DNA of 21,052 bases from the NCBI GenBank assembly GCA_051652645.1, contig JBOFUP010000018.1, forward strand, positions 1 to 21,052, in the 5' to 3' direction. This stretch comes from UBA7332 sp051652645. GTDB taxonomy: Bacteria > Bacteroidota > Bacteroidia > Bacteroidales > UBA7332. Both the position numbers and the translations under genes were made by a program. Shown piece by piece: positions 14,458 through 21,052 of this stretch (within the stretch, counting starts at the first letter, position 1; each line of letters starts with the position of its first letter). Under the pieces are notes generated by a model that saw only the letters and a program-made list of their open reading frames with translations, was not told the origin of the DNA and searched no databases.

Positions 14458-17007
14458 TTAAAACCATCTTACATAACAAAGATCCTGTCGGTGAGGAAGA
14501 TCCTTATGTTTAGGATACATTCTCAAACCTAGTTTAAATCCACCTGCATTCGAAAGATTGAATTCAGTTTGGTAAGTAACAACTCCGTCATTGATCTCAA
14601 GTATATCAAGCTGGAAACACTCATCAATATTTTGCACTCCACCCTGTTCTACCACCGCTACTAACTCAACACCAATAGCATCAGCCAAACCTTTTGTGTC
14701 TAACACTACTCTTGTTTTGTATTTCGATCCAAGAGAAATATCAGTCAAGTCAGGCATATCTACACTTAAGATCTGAATCTGAGGCCATAACTCAACTACA
14801 TTAGACTTCCATTTCGCCATCTCTTTGGCTTTTTGAAAGTTGTTAGCTTCCAAATAAGCATGTCGTTCCGCTAGCTTAGTATAAAATCTTTCGATATAAT
14901 CATCAAGCATCCTCTTAGTTGTATAGTGAGGTGCAATCTGAACGAATGAATTCTTTATACACTGAACCCACTCAGGCGAGTATCCTTTACTATTGAAAGC
15001 AAAGTAAAGAGGAATTATCTCCCTCTCAAAGGTTGCGTATATTGTTGCTGCATCTAGTTGATCTTGGTGCATTTGATTCTTGTAGGTTCTCTTTTCTGTC
15101 AGAGCCCAACCAGCACCCTCTCTATATCCCTCAAACCACCATCCATCTTTGACGGAGAAGTTCAACACACCATTCATTTCAGCCTTCTCCCCCGAAGTAC
15201 CAGAAGCCTCAAGAGGTCTTGTTGGAGTATTAAGCCATATGTCTACGCCAGCAATTAGTCTCTTAGCTAACTGCATATCGTAATTCTCCAGGAATATTAT
15301 CTTACCAACAAATTCGGGTCTGCGTGATATCTCAACTATTTGCTTTATCAAAGCTTGTCCAGCACCATCAGCAGGGTGCGCCTTACCAGTGAAAAAGAAT
15401 AGTACTGGATACTTCGGGTTATTTACAATTCGAGATAGACGATCAAGGTCAGTAAACAGAAGGTGTGCTCTCTTGTAAGTTGCAAAACGACGTCCAAAAC
15501 CTATTATTAGTGCATTAGGGTTAATATTCTCAATAATAGAAACTAAGGATGTAGGGTCAAGCTGATTCTTAATCCAGTTTCGTTTGAACTGATCCTTAAT
15601 GTAATTTATCAACTTATTTTTAAGAGCCTGCCTTACATTCCATATCTTCTCGTCAGGAATCTTATAGATTGGCTCCCAATGATTCTCGTTTGATTGATCA
15701 GCCCAAAAATCCTTAGATAGATTATCCTTGAAGAACTTCTGCCACTCTGGTGATTGCCATGTAGGTAAATGAACTCCATTTGTGACGTACCCCACATGAA
15801 GTTCCTTAGGGAAGTACCCTTTCCAAATTGGCGAGAACATATCCTTTGACACCTCACCATGAAGCCAACTAACCCCGTTAACCTCTTGAGCTGTATTGCA
15901 AGCAAACACACTCATAGAAAATTTCTCATGAGAGCCTGGATTCTCACGCCCCATGTCCATAAGGTTGTGCCACTCTATACCTAATTTGGAAGGAAACTCA
16001 TACATATATTTACCAAAAAGATGCTCATCAAAGCTATCATGTCCTGCTGGCACAGGGGTATGAACAGTATAAAGCGACGATGATCTAACAACCTCAAGTG
16101 CCTCATTAAAGGATAGATTGTCTCTATTTATAAAGTCAACCAAACGCTGAAGGTTGATTAAAGCAGCATGCCCTTCGTTGCAGTGGTAAACATCTTTTTT
16201 AATTCCAAGTTTGTTTAATAGCAGAATACCACCAATACCTAGAAGATACTCCTGCTTCATTCTGTTTTCCCAATCTCCACCATAAAGTTGGTGAGTGATT
16301 GATCTGTCAAACTCGCTATTTAGATCAAGGTCAGTATCCATAAGTAACAGAGATATTCGGCCCACATTCACTTTCCAGATGTAAGTAAATACATCCCTAC
16401 CAGGAAATGGTACAGCCAAAATAATAGGCGAACCTGCATTATCCTTTAGTTGTTCAACTGGAAGATGTGAGAAATTCTGCGCTTCGTAGTTCGCTATCTG
16501 TTGACCCTCCATGGACAGAGCTTGAGTGAAATAACCATATCTGTACATAAATCCGACAGCTGTCATATCCACTGCACAATCACTAGCCTCTTTTAAATAG
16601 TCACCCGCTAATACGCCAAGACCACCAGAGTATATCTTTAGAATATTTGCCAGACCATACTCCATTGAGAAGTATGCAACCGATGGTATTGATGGGCTAT
16701 AAGGTGTTTCGACATAAGAACGAAACTTTTTATATACCACATTCATCCTAGACAAGAAATCACTATCACTGGCCAACTCCTCAAGTCTATCAAGATCTAA
16801 AAGCTCAAGCATCAAGACAGGATTATGGTTTGTATCCTTCCACAACTCCTTATTTATTGAAGCATAAAGCTCCTTTGCTTCATAGTCCCACGTCCACCAA
16901 ATGTTTTTTGAAATCTCAGCTAAAGGCTCAAGGCTCTTTGGCAACTTAGATTTTACAATAATATCTCTCCAAAAAGGAGAGTTTGAGTTACTAGCTTGTA
17001 TATTCAT
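14458..17007 (-). CDS. glgP: Alpha-glucan (glycogen) phosphorylase, short GT35 type
   Basis: Cytoplasmic enzyme that removes glucose units from glycogen or other alpha-1,4-glucans as glucose 1-phosphate, using pyridoxal phosphate. The 849-residue protein belongs to the alpha-glucan phosphorylase subgroup whose N terminus carries a DUF3417-like region (about 20-130) instead of the allosteric N terminus of animal enzymes. Visible blocks are SMEYGL (114-119), SGGLGVLAGD (127-136), HCNEGHAAL (275-283), GFGRRFATYKRAHLL (503-517) and TRPLEASGTSGEKAEMNG, where K608 is the lysine expected to bind pyridoxal phosphate. The usual family reading here is SGMKAAMNG, so E607 and E610 are small variants. It follows glgA by 113 nt on the same strand; a perfect -7 element in the gap suggests a second promoter, letting breakdown be expressed apart from synthesis. 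Confidence 0.93.
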   Translation of the reverse strand: MNIQASNSNSPFWRDIIVKSKLPKSLEPLAEISKNIWWTWDYEAKELYASINKELWKDTNHNPVLMLELLDLDRLEELASDSDFLSRMNVVYKKFRSYVETPYSPSIPSVAYFSMEYGLANILKIYSGGLGVLAGDYLKEASDCAVDMTAVGFMYRYGYFTQALSMEGQQIANYEAQNFSHLPVEQLKDNAGSPIILAVPFPGRDVFTYIWKVNVGRISLLLMDTDLDLNSEFDRSITHQLYGGDWENRMKQEYLLGIGGILLLNKLGIKKDVYHCNEGHAALINLQRLVDFINRDNLSFNEALEVVRSSSLYTVHTPVPAGHDSFDEHLFGKYMYEFPSKLGIEWHNLMDMGRENPGSHEKFSMSVFACNTAQEVNGVSWLHGEVSKDMFSPIWKGYFPKELHVGYVTNGVHLPTWQSPEWQKFFKDNLSKDFWADQSNENHWEPIYKIPDEKIWNVRQALKNKLINYIKDQFKRNWIKNQLDPTSLVSIIENINPNALIIGFGRRFATYKRAHLLFTDLDRLSRIVNNPKYPVLFFFTGKAHPADGAGQALIKQIVEISRRPEFVGKIIFLENYDMQLAKRLIAGVDIWLNTPTRPLEASGTSGEKAEMNGVLNFSVKDGWWFEGYREGAGWALTEKRTYKNQMHQDQLDAATIYATFEREIIPLYFAFNSKGYSPEWVQCIKNSFVQIAPHYTTKRMLDDYIERFYTKLAERHAYLEANNFQKAKEMAKWKSNVVELWPQIQILSVDMPDLTDISLGSKYKTRVVLDTKGLADAIGVELVAVVEQGGVQNIDECFQLDILEINDGVVTYQTEFNLSNAGGFKLGLRMYPKHKDLPHRQDLCYVRWF

Positions 17008-17073
17008 AATTAGTTAGTATATATAGTATTGCTGTTTCAATTGTAGATAGTTAAATGCTATTAAGCTACCTAA

Positions 17074-17081
17074 CAAATATA
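17074..17081 (-). promoter_or_regulatory. -7 element between glgA and glgP
   Basis: TATATTTG on the minus strand matches the consensus exactly and would start transcripts near 17067, leaving about 60 nt before the glgP ATG. No -33 TTTG is found at proper spacing and no terminator was seen after glgA, so glgP may be both read through from glgA and separately started. Confidence 0.45.
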
Positions 17082-17120
17082 TTAAAATCAGCATTTGCTA
17101 AATTTAGTTTATGGATGAAT

Positions 17121-18791
17121 TTAGTTATTTACTCCCCCAACTCTATTTCTAGCTCTCTTAATAGCCACGGAGTAAGCCTCATAATAGTGCTTTATAAAGT
17201 GAGCCCAATCAGCTTGAGATGCACAATTTTGAGCCCTTTGTCTTATAATACCAATCTCATCTGAACTTTTATTAAGATAATCAGCCATAACATTGGCAAT
17301 CTTGATTGAGACATCAATCTCGTTGTTATCGTTTCTTTCGACCACCTCTACTCCAAAATCAAGAGAAGAAGTATCAACTTGCCTATTCGCCCAAAGACCA
17401 AAACCAGCCAAAGATGTTGTTACGGTTGGTACCCCAAAAGCAATACTCTCCAGAGGAGTATACCCCCAAGGTTCGTAATAAGAAGGAAAGATTGACAGAT
17501 CAAATCCTGGAATCAAATCGTAATAAGTGAGATTGAATATACCATCTTCGCCATTAAGATAAACAGGCACAAATATTAGATGAACTCTCTCTTGAGAACT
17601 ATTATGAATTCCTAGCCATTGCATTTGGCTTATCAATCTATCATGCTGTATATTGTTTAGATTGTGAGTTACAATAGGATTAGAAAGGCCTTTGATGTCA
17701 GATTGACTCTCCAATAAATCCTTAAGGTCTGAACGTGGCCCGGCAGAATCAGCTGGCACCATAACAAAAGCGATCAAACTCTTTCCCTTTGGAATATCCA
17801 TATGTCTAACCCTATTAACTGAGTCTACAAATAAATCTACGCCCTTATTTCTAAATTCATATCGACCAGAATTAACTACTAATATAGTATCATCATCTAC
17901 AAAATAAGCTCCTGTAAGTTTAGACGCAACTCTTAGCATTCTTTCTCTGGCAATCTTTCGAGCCTCAACATAGGCATCCCCTTGAGGCACGAATGATGAT
18001 TCGAACCCATTAGGAAGTACAACATCAACACTCTTTTGGAGAAGAGCTTTACATTCAATCGCTGTTATATCACTGACTGTTGTAAATGAATCAACAGTAT
18101 GAGCAGTTATTTTTTCAAGTGAATGTTTCGATACCATATTTAATTCTCTGGCCATTTGATCTCCGTTATAGTGATCTAAATGTCCGTAAAGAGGCTTATT
18201 GTTTCCGCAAATAGAACGCCCTATCGATGTAGCGTGCGTTGTGAACATTGTTGCAACCTTAGGTTGTATTAGTTGCAGATGAAGAGCAGCCATACCAGTT
18301 GTCCATTCATTAAAATGAACCACGGTGCTCTCTTTAGAGACACCTAATTGATTATAATCAATTAGACTCTCTATCACCTCAGCTGCAGCAAAAGAGAAAG
18401 CGCATGCCTCTTCATAGTCGCCATAAGCTGCATGAGACTCAACCCTATACTTCTCCCACATCTTTGCAAACAACATAGGCAATCTATGATAGTAGTCATT
18501 GAATCCAATTAATATAGCAATTGGATGCCCAGGGACATTCCACCTCCCCACTCTTATGTATAGTCCATCACTCTCAGCTTTCAATCTCCACTCATTAAGC
18601 AGCGATTTATCCTCTTGGAAATCTGGATTATCTTCGCACATATCGGGACCAACAAAGATTATTCTATCCTTATGTCCCATTTGCAAGCTTTTAGCTCGCG
18701 TTGACAATACAGTATATATCCCACCTACTTTATTGCATACCTCCCAACTAACCTCTATGATCAATTGGGGACTAAATAGTGATTGTTCCAT
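17121..18791 (-). CDS. Glycogen synthase, eukaryote-like GT3 family
   Basis: Retaining glycosyltransferase that extends alpha-1,4-glucan chains, assigned to family GT3 (the yeast/animal type) rather than the GT5 GlgA of most bacteria. The 556 residues from the ATG at 18791 include the N-terminal signature WEVCNKVGGIYTVLS (16-30), E162 in HFNEW, H186 in TTHATSIGR, R310 and K316 in GRYEFRNKG, and E440 and E448 in YYEPWGYTPLES. These align, with matching spacing, to the R320/K326 and E509/E517 pairs of yeast Gsy2 as I recall them. The animal and yeast regulatory phosphorylation tails are absent. GT3 enzymes normally use UDP-glucose. A TTG at 18803 would add four residues. Named by family; glgA is a functional synonym only. 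It is paired with glgP downstream. Confidence 0.9.
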   Translation of the reverse strand: MEQSLFSPQLIIEVSWEVCNKVGGIYTVLSTRAKSLQMGHKDRIIFVGPDMCEDNPDFQEDKSLLNEWRLKAESDGLYIRVGRWNVPGHPIAILIGFNDYYHRLPMLFAKMWEKYRVESHAAYGDYEEACAFSFAAAEVIESLIDYNQLGVSKESTVVHFNEWTTGMAALHLQLIQPKVATMFTTHATSIGRSICGNNKPLYGHLDHYNGDQMARELNMVSKHSLEKITAHTVDSFTTVSDITAIECKALLQKSVDVVLPNGFESSFVPQGDAYVEARKIARERMLRVASKLTGAYFVDDDTILVVNSGRYEFRNKGVDLFVDSVNRVRHMDIPKGKSLIAFVMVPADSAGPRSDLKDLLESQSDIKGLSNPIVTHNLNNIQHDRLISQMQWLGIHNSSQERVHLIFVPVYLNGEDGIFNLTYYDLIPGFDLSIFPSYYEPWGYTPLESIAFGVPTVTTSLAGFGLWANRQVDTSSLDFGVEVVERNDNNEIDVSIKIANVMADYLNKSSDEIGIIRQRAQNCASQADWAHFIKHYYEAYSVAIKRARNRVGGVNN

Positions 18792-18914
18792 ATCAATTTG
18801 CAATTAAACTTACACAATATAGATTCATAAGATCAGCAAATATCCAAAATAAATGTTATACTATTACTACAAAAGGTAATAAATAATAGAATAATTATAA
18901 TGAGCTATTATAAC

Positions 18915-18954
18915 AAAAAAACCCAAAGGGAGAGTAAATCACTCTTCCTTTGGG
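18915..18954 (-). terminator. rsmD terminator overlapping the end of the gene
   Basis: On the minus strand CCCAAAGGAAGAGT (18954-18941) pairs with ACTCTCCCTTTGGG (18935-18922) over 14 bp with one G-U pair and a 5-nt loop, followed by seven T residues. The 5' arm is formed by the last four codons of rsmD (PKEE) and part of its TGA stop, so the hairpin cannot fold fully while a ribosome occupies the stop codon. Confidence 0.88.
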
Positions 18955-19484
18955 AGTTGAAAGAAACTAAAGTTTACACTTCCGTAAACTCTCTTCTCAA
19001 TAAAATATGGATGTTCAGAAAAACTGTTTCCTTTACCATGTTCAAAAACAAGTAATCCACCTGGGACTAATAACCCCTTTTCGAATATTCGTTCAGGTAT
19101 AGAAGCTAGCTCTTTAAGATCATAAGGAGGATCTGCAAATATTAGATCAAATTTCTCGCGAGACGAATCTATATACCTAAAAACATCCCCTCGAATTATC
19201 AATGGGTTGTCCTCCTTAAGTTCTGTCTTCACTTTCTGAATAAAATTGACGTGAAGAGACTCCTTTTCAACACAAACAACCTTTTTACACCCTCTAGAAA
19301 CTAGTTCAAAACTAATCGCACCAGTCCCAGCAAACAAATCTAAAGCACTAGTTTCTTCAAAATCTATGCTATTATTTAGTACATTAAAAAGGTTCTCACG
19401 AGCAAAATCCGTTGTTGGTCTTGCCTTTATATTCTTAGGAACATCAAAACGTCGACGTCTGTAAATACCACTTATTATTCGCAT
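18939..19484 (-). CDS. rsmD: 16S rRNA (guanine966-N2)-methyltransferase RsmD
   Basis: S-adenosylmethionine-dependent methylase that modifies G966 of 16S rRNA in the small subunit during ribosome assembly. The 181-residue protein has the standard RsmD arrangement: the N-terminal rRNA-recognition segment ARPTTDFARENLFN (21-34), SAM-binding motif I LDLFAGTGAISFE (48-60), acidic E73 at the end of the second strand, and the catalytic DPPY (118-121). It is the last gene of a three-gene minus-strand operon, and its ATG overlaps the end of the DUF3822 gene by 10 nt, implying translational coupling. My impression is that a DUF3822 gene next to rsmD recurs in Bacteroidota. Confidence 0.93.
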   Translation of the reverse strand: MRIISGIYRRRRFDVPKNIKARPTTDFARENLFNVLNNSIDFEETSALDLFAGTGAISFELVSRGCKKVVCVEKESLHVNFIQKVKTELKEDNPLIIRGDVFRYIDSSREKFDLIFADPPYDLKELASIPERIFEKGLLVPGGLLVFEHGKGNSFSEHPYFIEKRVYGSVNFSFFQLPKEE

Positions 19485-20296
19485 AAAGAAAGAGTTAAAA
19501 TATCGTGTGGCGTATGCTTAACGCCTATGTTTGCCAATAACTGTGTTGGCAAAGAGTTTGTTACAACCTTACGAATGTAACGCTTGAGTATTAGTATGAG
19601 TTCATCAATGAGGATAGCATTACCAATAATATATATAGAGTCATCCTCTTGATCACATCCCAACTGTTGCCACAGGGATAATATATAGAAAGCTAAATCT
19701 TTTCTACTCTCAATAGAAATTCTCTTAATAAGTTTTATTGAGTCATCATCATAGAATACAATATCTGCATATCCACTAGAAATACAAACAAATAACTTTG
19801 CACTTGAATCTTCACGCTTATAACCAATAAATAGAGATAACAAAGAAGATATGTGTGCCTTAATATTTGGCAATACGAAGGCTCTAGTAAGAAATGCATA
19901 AAGCTCTGCATCAATCTCAAAGAGCACGTGGGAATCGAGTTGTGGAATATAATTATCACACACTTCCATTGTTGAATTAACAGGTAACCCTATTCCCAAA
20001 AGTGATCTACATCTGTCAATATCATAATATAAGTTAGGGACTAAAGTATAGCGAGAAGTTTCTACAACAACTGTAACCACCTTATATGGTAATAGTAGAT
20101 TCTCATTTGCATATACACAAGACTTAAATTGGTTAAGATAAGACTCTCCATCCTTATTAAAATGGACATGACAGATATCTATCACAGGCTCTTGTAAAGC
20201 ACCGTTAGATATGTAAAAAGAAAATCCATCCGGTCGTAACCGGATGGATAAATCATATTGTTCAGATTTTTCTATGTCTAATATATTACTGACCAT
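19475..20296 (-). CDS. DUF3822 protein, probably an actin-like fold
   Basis: A soluble protein of unknown function, 273 residues from the ATG at 20296. It matches the Bacteroidota-specific DUF3822 family; as I recall, a Bacteroides member was solved with an actin/Hsp70-type ATPase fold. The sequence supports a degenerate version: FVCISSGYADIVFYDDDS (169-186) sits where the second phosphate loop would be, but without the DxG core, and IYIIGNAILIDELILILKRY (221-240) resembles the adenosine-motif strand and helix with GN in place of GGG. ATP use is therefore doubtful. In-frame starts at 20383 (TTG) and 20332 (ATG) would overlap the upstream gene; 20296 leaves a 16-nt gap and fits family length. 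It lies between a membrane-anchored protein and rsmD in one operon. Confidence 0.8.
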   Translation of the reverse strand: MVSNILDIEKSEQYDLSIRLRPDGFSFYISNGALQEPVIDICHVHFNKDGESYLNQFKSCVYANENLLLPYKVVTVVVETSRYTLVPNLYYDIDRCRSLLGIGLPVNSTMEVCDNYIPQLDSHVLFEIDAELYAFLTRAFVLPNIKAHISSLLSLFIGYKREDSSAKLFVCISSGYADIVFYDDDSIKLIKRISIESRKDLAFYILSLWQQLGCDQEDDSIYIIGNAILIDELILILKRYIRKVVTNSLPTQLLANIGVKHTPHDILTLSLCE

Positions 20297-20312
20297 ATCT
20301 GTTTGTAGAGGA

Positions 20313-20969
20313 TTACTCCCAGTTACCAGCATTGTTATTAGCCTCGTTGATAGAACCAACCTGCAAACCTGCAAACTTATCAAGTTTTTTAGCTCTATCC
20401 TTCAAGTTGATTACCTCTTGACGATCCAAGTCACCCAAATAAACATCATAAGTAGTCTTCGCTTCGAATACTTTTACAGTCAATCCAGATGCTGTAGGAA
20501 GCTCTGCTGCAGCCATCTCAAACATAGTACGTGTACCAGGCACGAATCTCATAGAGTCTACAGTATAACCAGCTCCAAAAAGAGAGTCTCTTACACTAAC
20601 CAAAGTAGTATCACGTTTAAAGTTCTCTAGTCCTTTAGCAATACGCTCCTTTTCAGACATTTTCATTACTTTAGCGTCAGTCAAACCATCAGCCAACTGC
20701 ATATCAGAAAGAACACCTTCTTTCAAAACGACTTTCAACTTGCCATTCTTAACAAAATCAATCAAAGTATCGAAGCTAGCAGTATATTGACCGTTCATGT
20801 TACGGTACTCAATCTGAGCTTTACGGATATTGATCAAGCGGCGAATGATAGCACTTTCGCGTTTTGTCTTCTCTTGTTCAAACTTAATTGGATCCATAAT
20901 GCTTTTAACGCATAAGTAACCCAACACTGCGATACACGCAACTAATAGAATTCTGAATGTAATCTTCAT
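20313..20969 (-). CDS. Membrane-anchored protein with pseudopilin-like N-terminal half, function unknown
   Basis: A 218-residue protein with one N-terminal membrane helix (about residues 5-22, TFRILLVACIAVLGYLCV) and a large extracytoplasmic part. After the helix comes a charged, probably coiled helix (about 26-55), then KAQIEYRNMNGQYTASFDTL, which resembles the stretch after the long helix of pseudopilins (AQ, Y, NG-Y, L). There is no prepilin-peptidase site and no Glu at the +5 place, so it is not a normal prepilin. The C-terminal third carries an acidic tail. The start is the ATG at 20969; the longer TTG start at 21002 lies in the -7 element. First gene of the operon with DUF3822 and rsmD. 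I recognise no named family. Confidence 0.7.
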   Translation of the reverse strand: MKITFRILLVACIAVLGYLCVKSIMDPIKFEQEKTKRESAIIRRLINIRKAQIEYRNMNGQYTASFDTLIDFVKNGKLKVVLKEGVLSDMQLADGLTDAKVMKMSEKERIAKGLENFKRDTTLVSVRDSLFGAGYTVDSMRFVPGTRTMFEMAAAELPTASGLTVKVFEAKTTYDVYLGDLDRQEVINLKDRAKKLDKFAGLQVGSINEANNNAGNWE

Positions 20970-20999
20970 AATATGTCGTATTTTGTTTTTTTCGTTTCG

Positions 21000-21007
21000 C
21001 AAATATA
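21000..21007 (-). promoter_or_regulatory. -7 element of the anchored protein-DUF3822-rsmD operon
   Basis: TATATTTG on the minus strand is an exact match, predicting a start near 20993 and a leader of about 24 nt before the ATG at 20969. No -33 TTTG lies at the right distance in the 45 nt left before the window edge. Confidence 0.6.
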
Positions 21008-21052
21008 GAAAAGAAAATTAAACCGATTAATTTTAGAGCCAAATTTATCTCA

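Noticed and set aside
15633..15911. 92-codon minus-strand frame within glgP
   Set aside because: It lies in another frame of a fully recognisable phosphorylase gene and has no promoter or family similarity.
18792..18900. Promoter for glgA
   Set aside because: Several near-matches (for example around 18836 and 18870) each have one mismatch and no -33 element, so none could be preferred.
1..21052. CRISPR array, insertion sequence, phage or toxin-antitoxin system
   Set aside because: No regularly spaced repeats, transposase or integrase motifs, terminal inverted repeats or paired small toxin/antitoxin frames were seen. All large frames are explained by the genes listed.

Overview
This AT-rich window (roughly 35-37 % GC by eye) looks like core chromosome from a member of the Bacteroidota, most likely the order Bacteroidales. 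The genus cannot be fixed from the sequence alone. The evidence is the repeated Bacteroidota promoter pattern (TTTG, 19-21 nt, TAnnTTTG), the lack of Shine-Dalgarno sequences before starts, the lineage-typical proteins (DUF3822, DUF4332, a GT3-type glycogen synthase, a short GT35 phosphorylase, an AddB-like nuclease without an intact Walker A), and a tRNA without an encoded CCA.

Layout, left to right. (1) 1-322 holds a leftward promoter for a gene outside the window and the rightward promoter of ppa, inorganic pyrophosphatase (323-991). ppa converges on argS (1029-2822, minus), and both stop codons lie in one perfect 18-bp terminator hairpin. (2) argS follows an AspT/YidE-type membrane protein (2852-4444), which follows an HU gene (4563-4826); a terminator and a new promoter separate HU from the pair. 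(3) A 54-codon two-helix membrane protein (5076-5240, plus) converges on a DUF4332 helix-hairpin-helix protein (5360-5770, minus) across a perfect 23-bp hairpin. (4) Malate dehydrogenase (6041-7039, plus) has a textbook promoter and terminator. (5) About 1.1 kb without a convincing gene (7107-8186) follows. It holds a cluster of GTTGCAAT motifs and two weak reading frames, and ends at tRNA-Asp(GTC) (8224-8297, minus). (6) A secreted alpha/beta-hydrolase (8499-9368, plus) converges on an AddB-like nuclease (9425-12298, minus). (7) A MATE transporter (12721-14085, minus) has a leader of about 225 nt with a possible leader peptide and two hairpins. (8) A glycogen module, glgA of the GT3 type (17121-18791) then glgP (14458-17007), both minus. 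(9) A right-hand minus-strand operon: a membrane-anchored protein (20313-20969), DUF3822 (19475-20296) and rsmD (18939-19484).

The functional groups are central metabolism (pyrophosphate removal, malate dehydrogenase), translation (ArgS, tRNA-Asp, RsmD), chromosome upkeep (HU, AddB-like nuclease, HhH protein), storage glucan synthesis and breakdown, and membrane transport. No CRISPR array, transposase, phage gene or defence island was seen. The less explained items are the MATE leader, the anchored-protein/DUF3822 pair, the motif cluster beside the tRNA, and the two long perfect hairpins. Several genes have in-frame TTG or GTG extensions; their starts were moved to an inner ATG where the promoter position or family length supported this.
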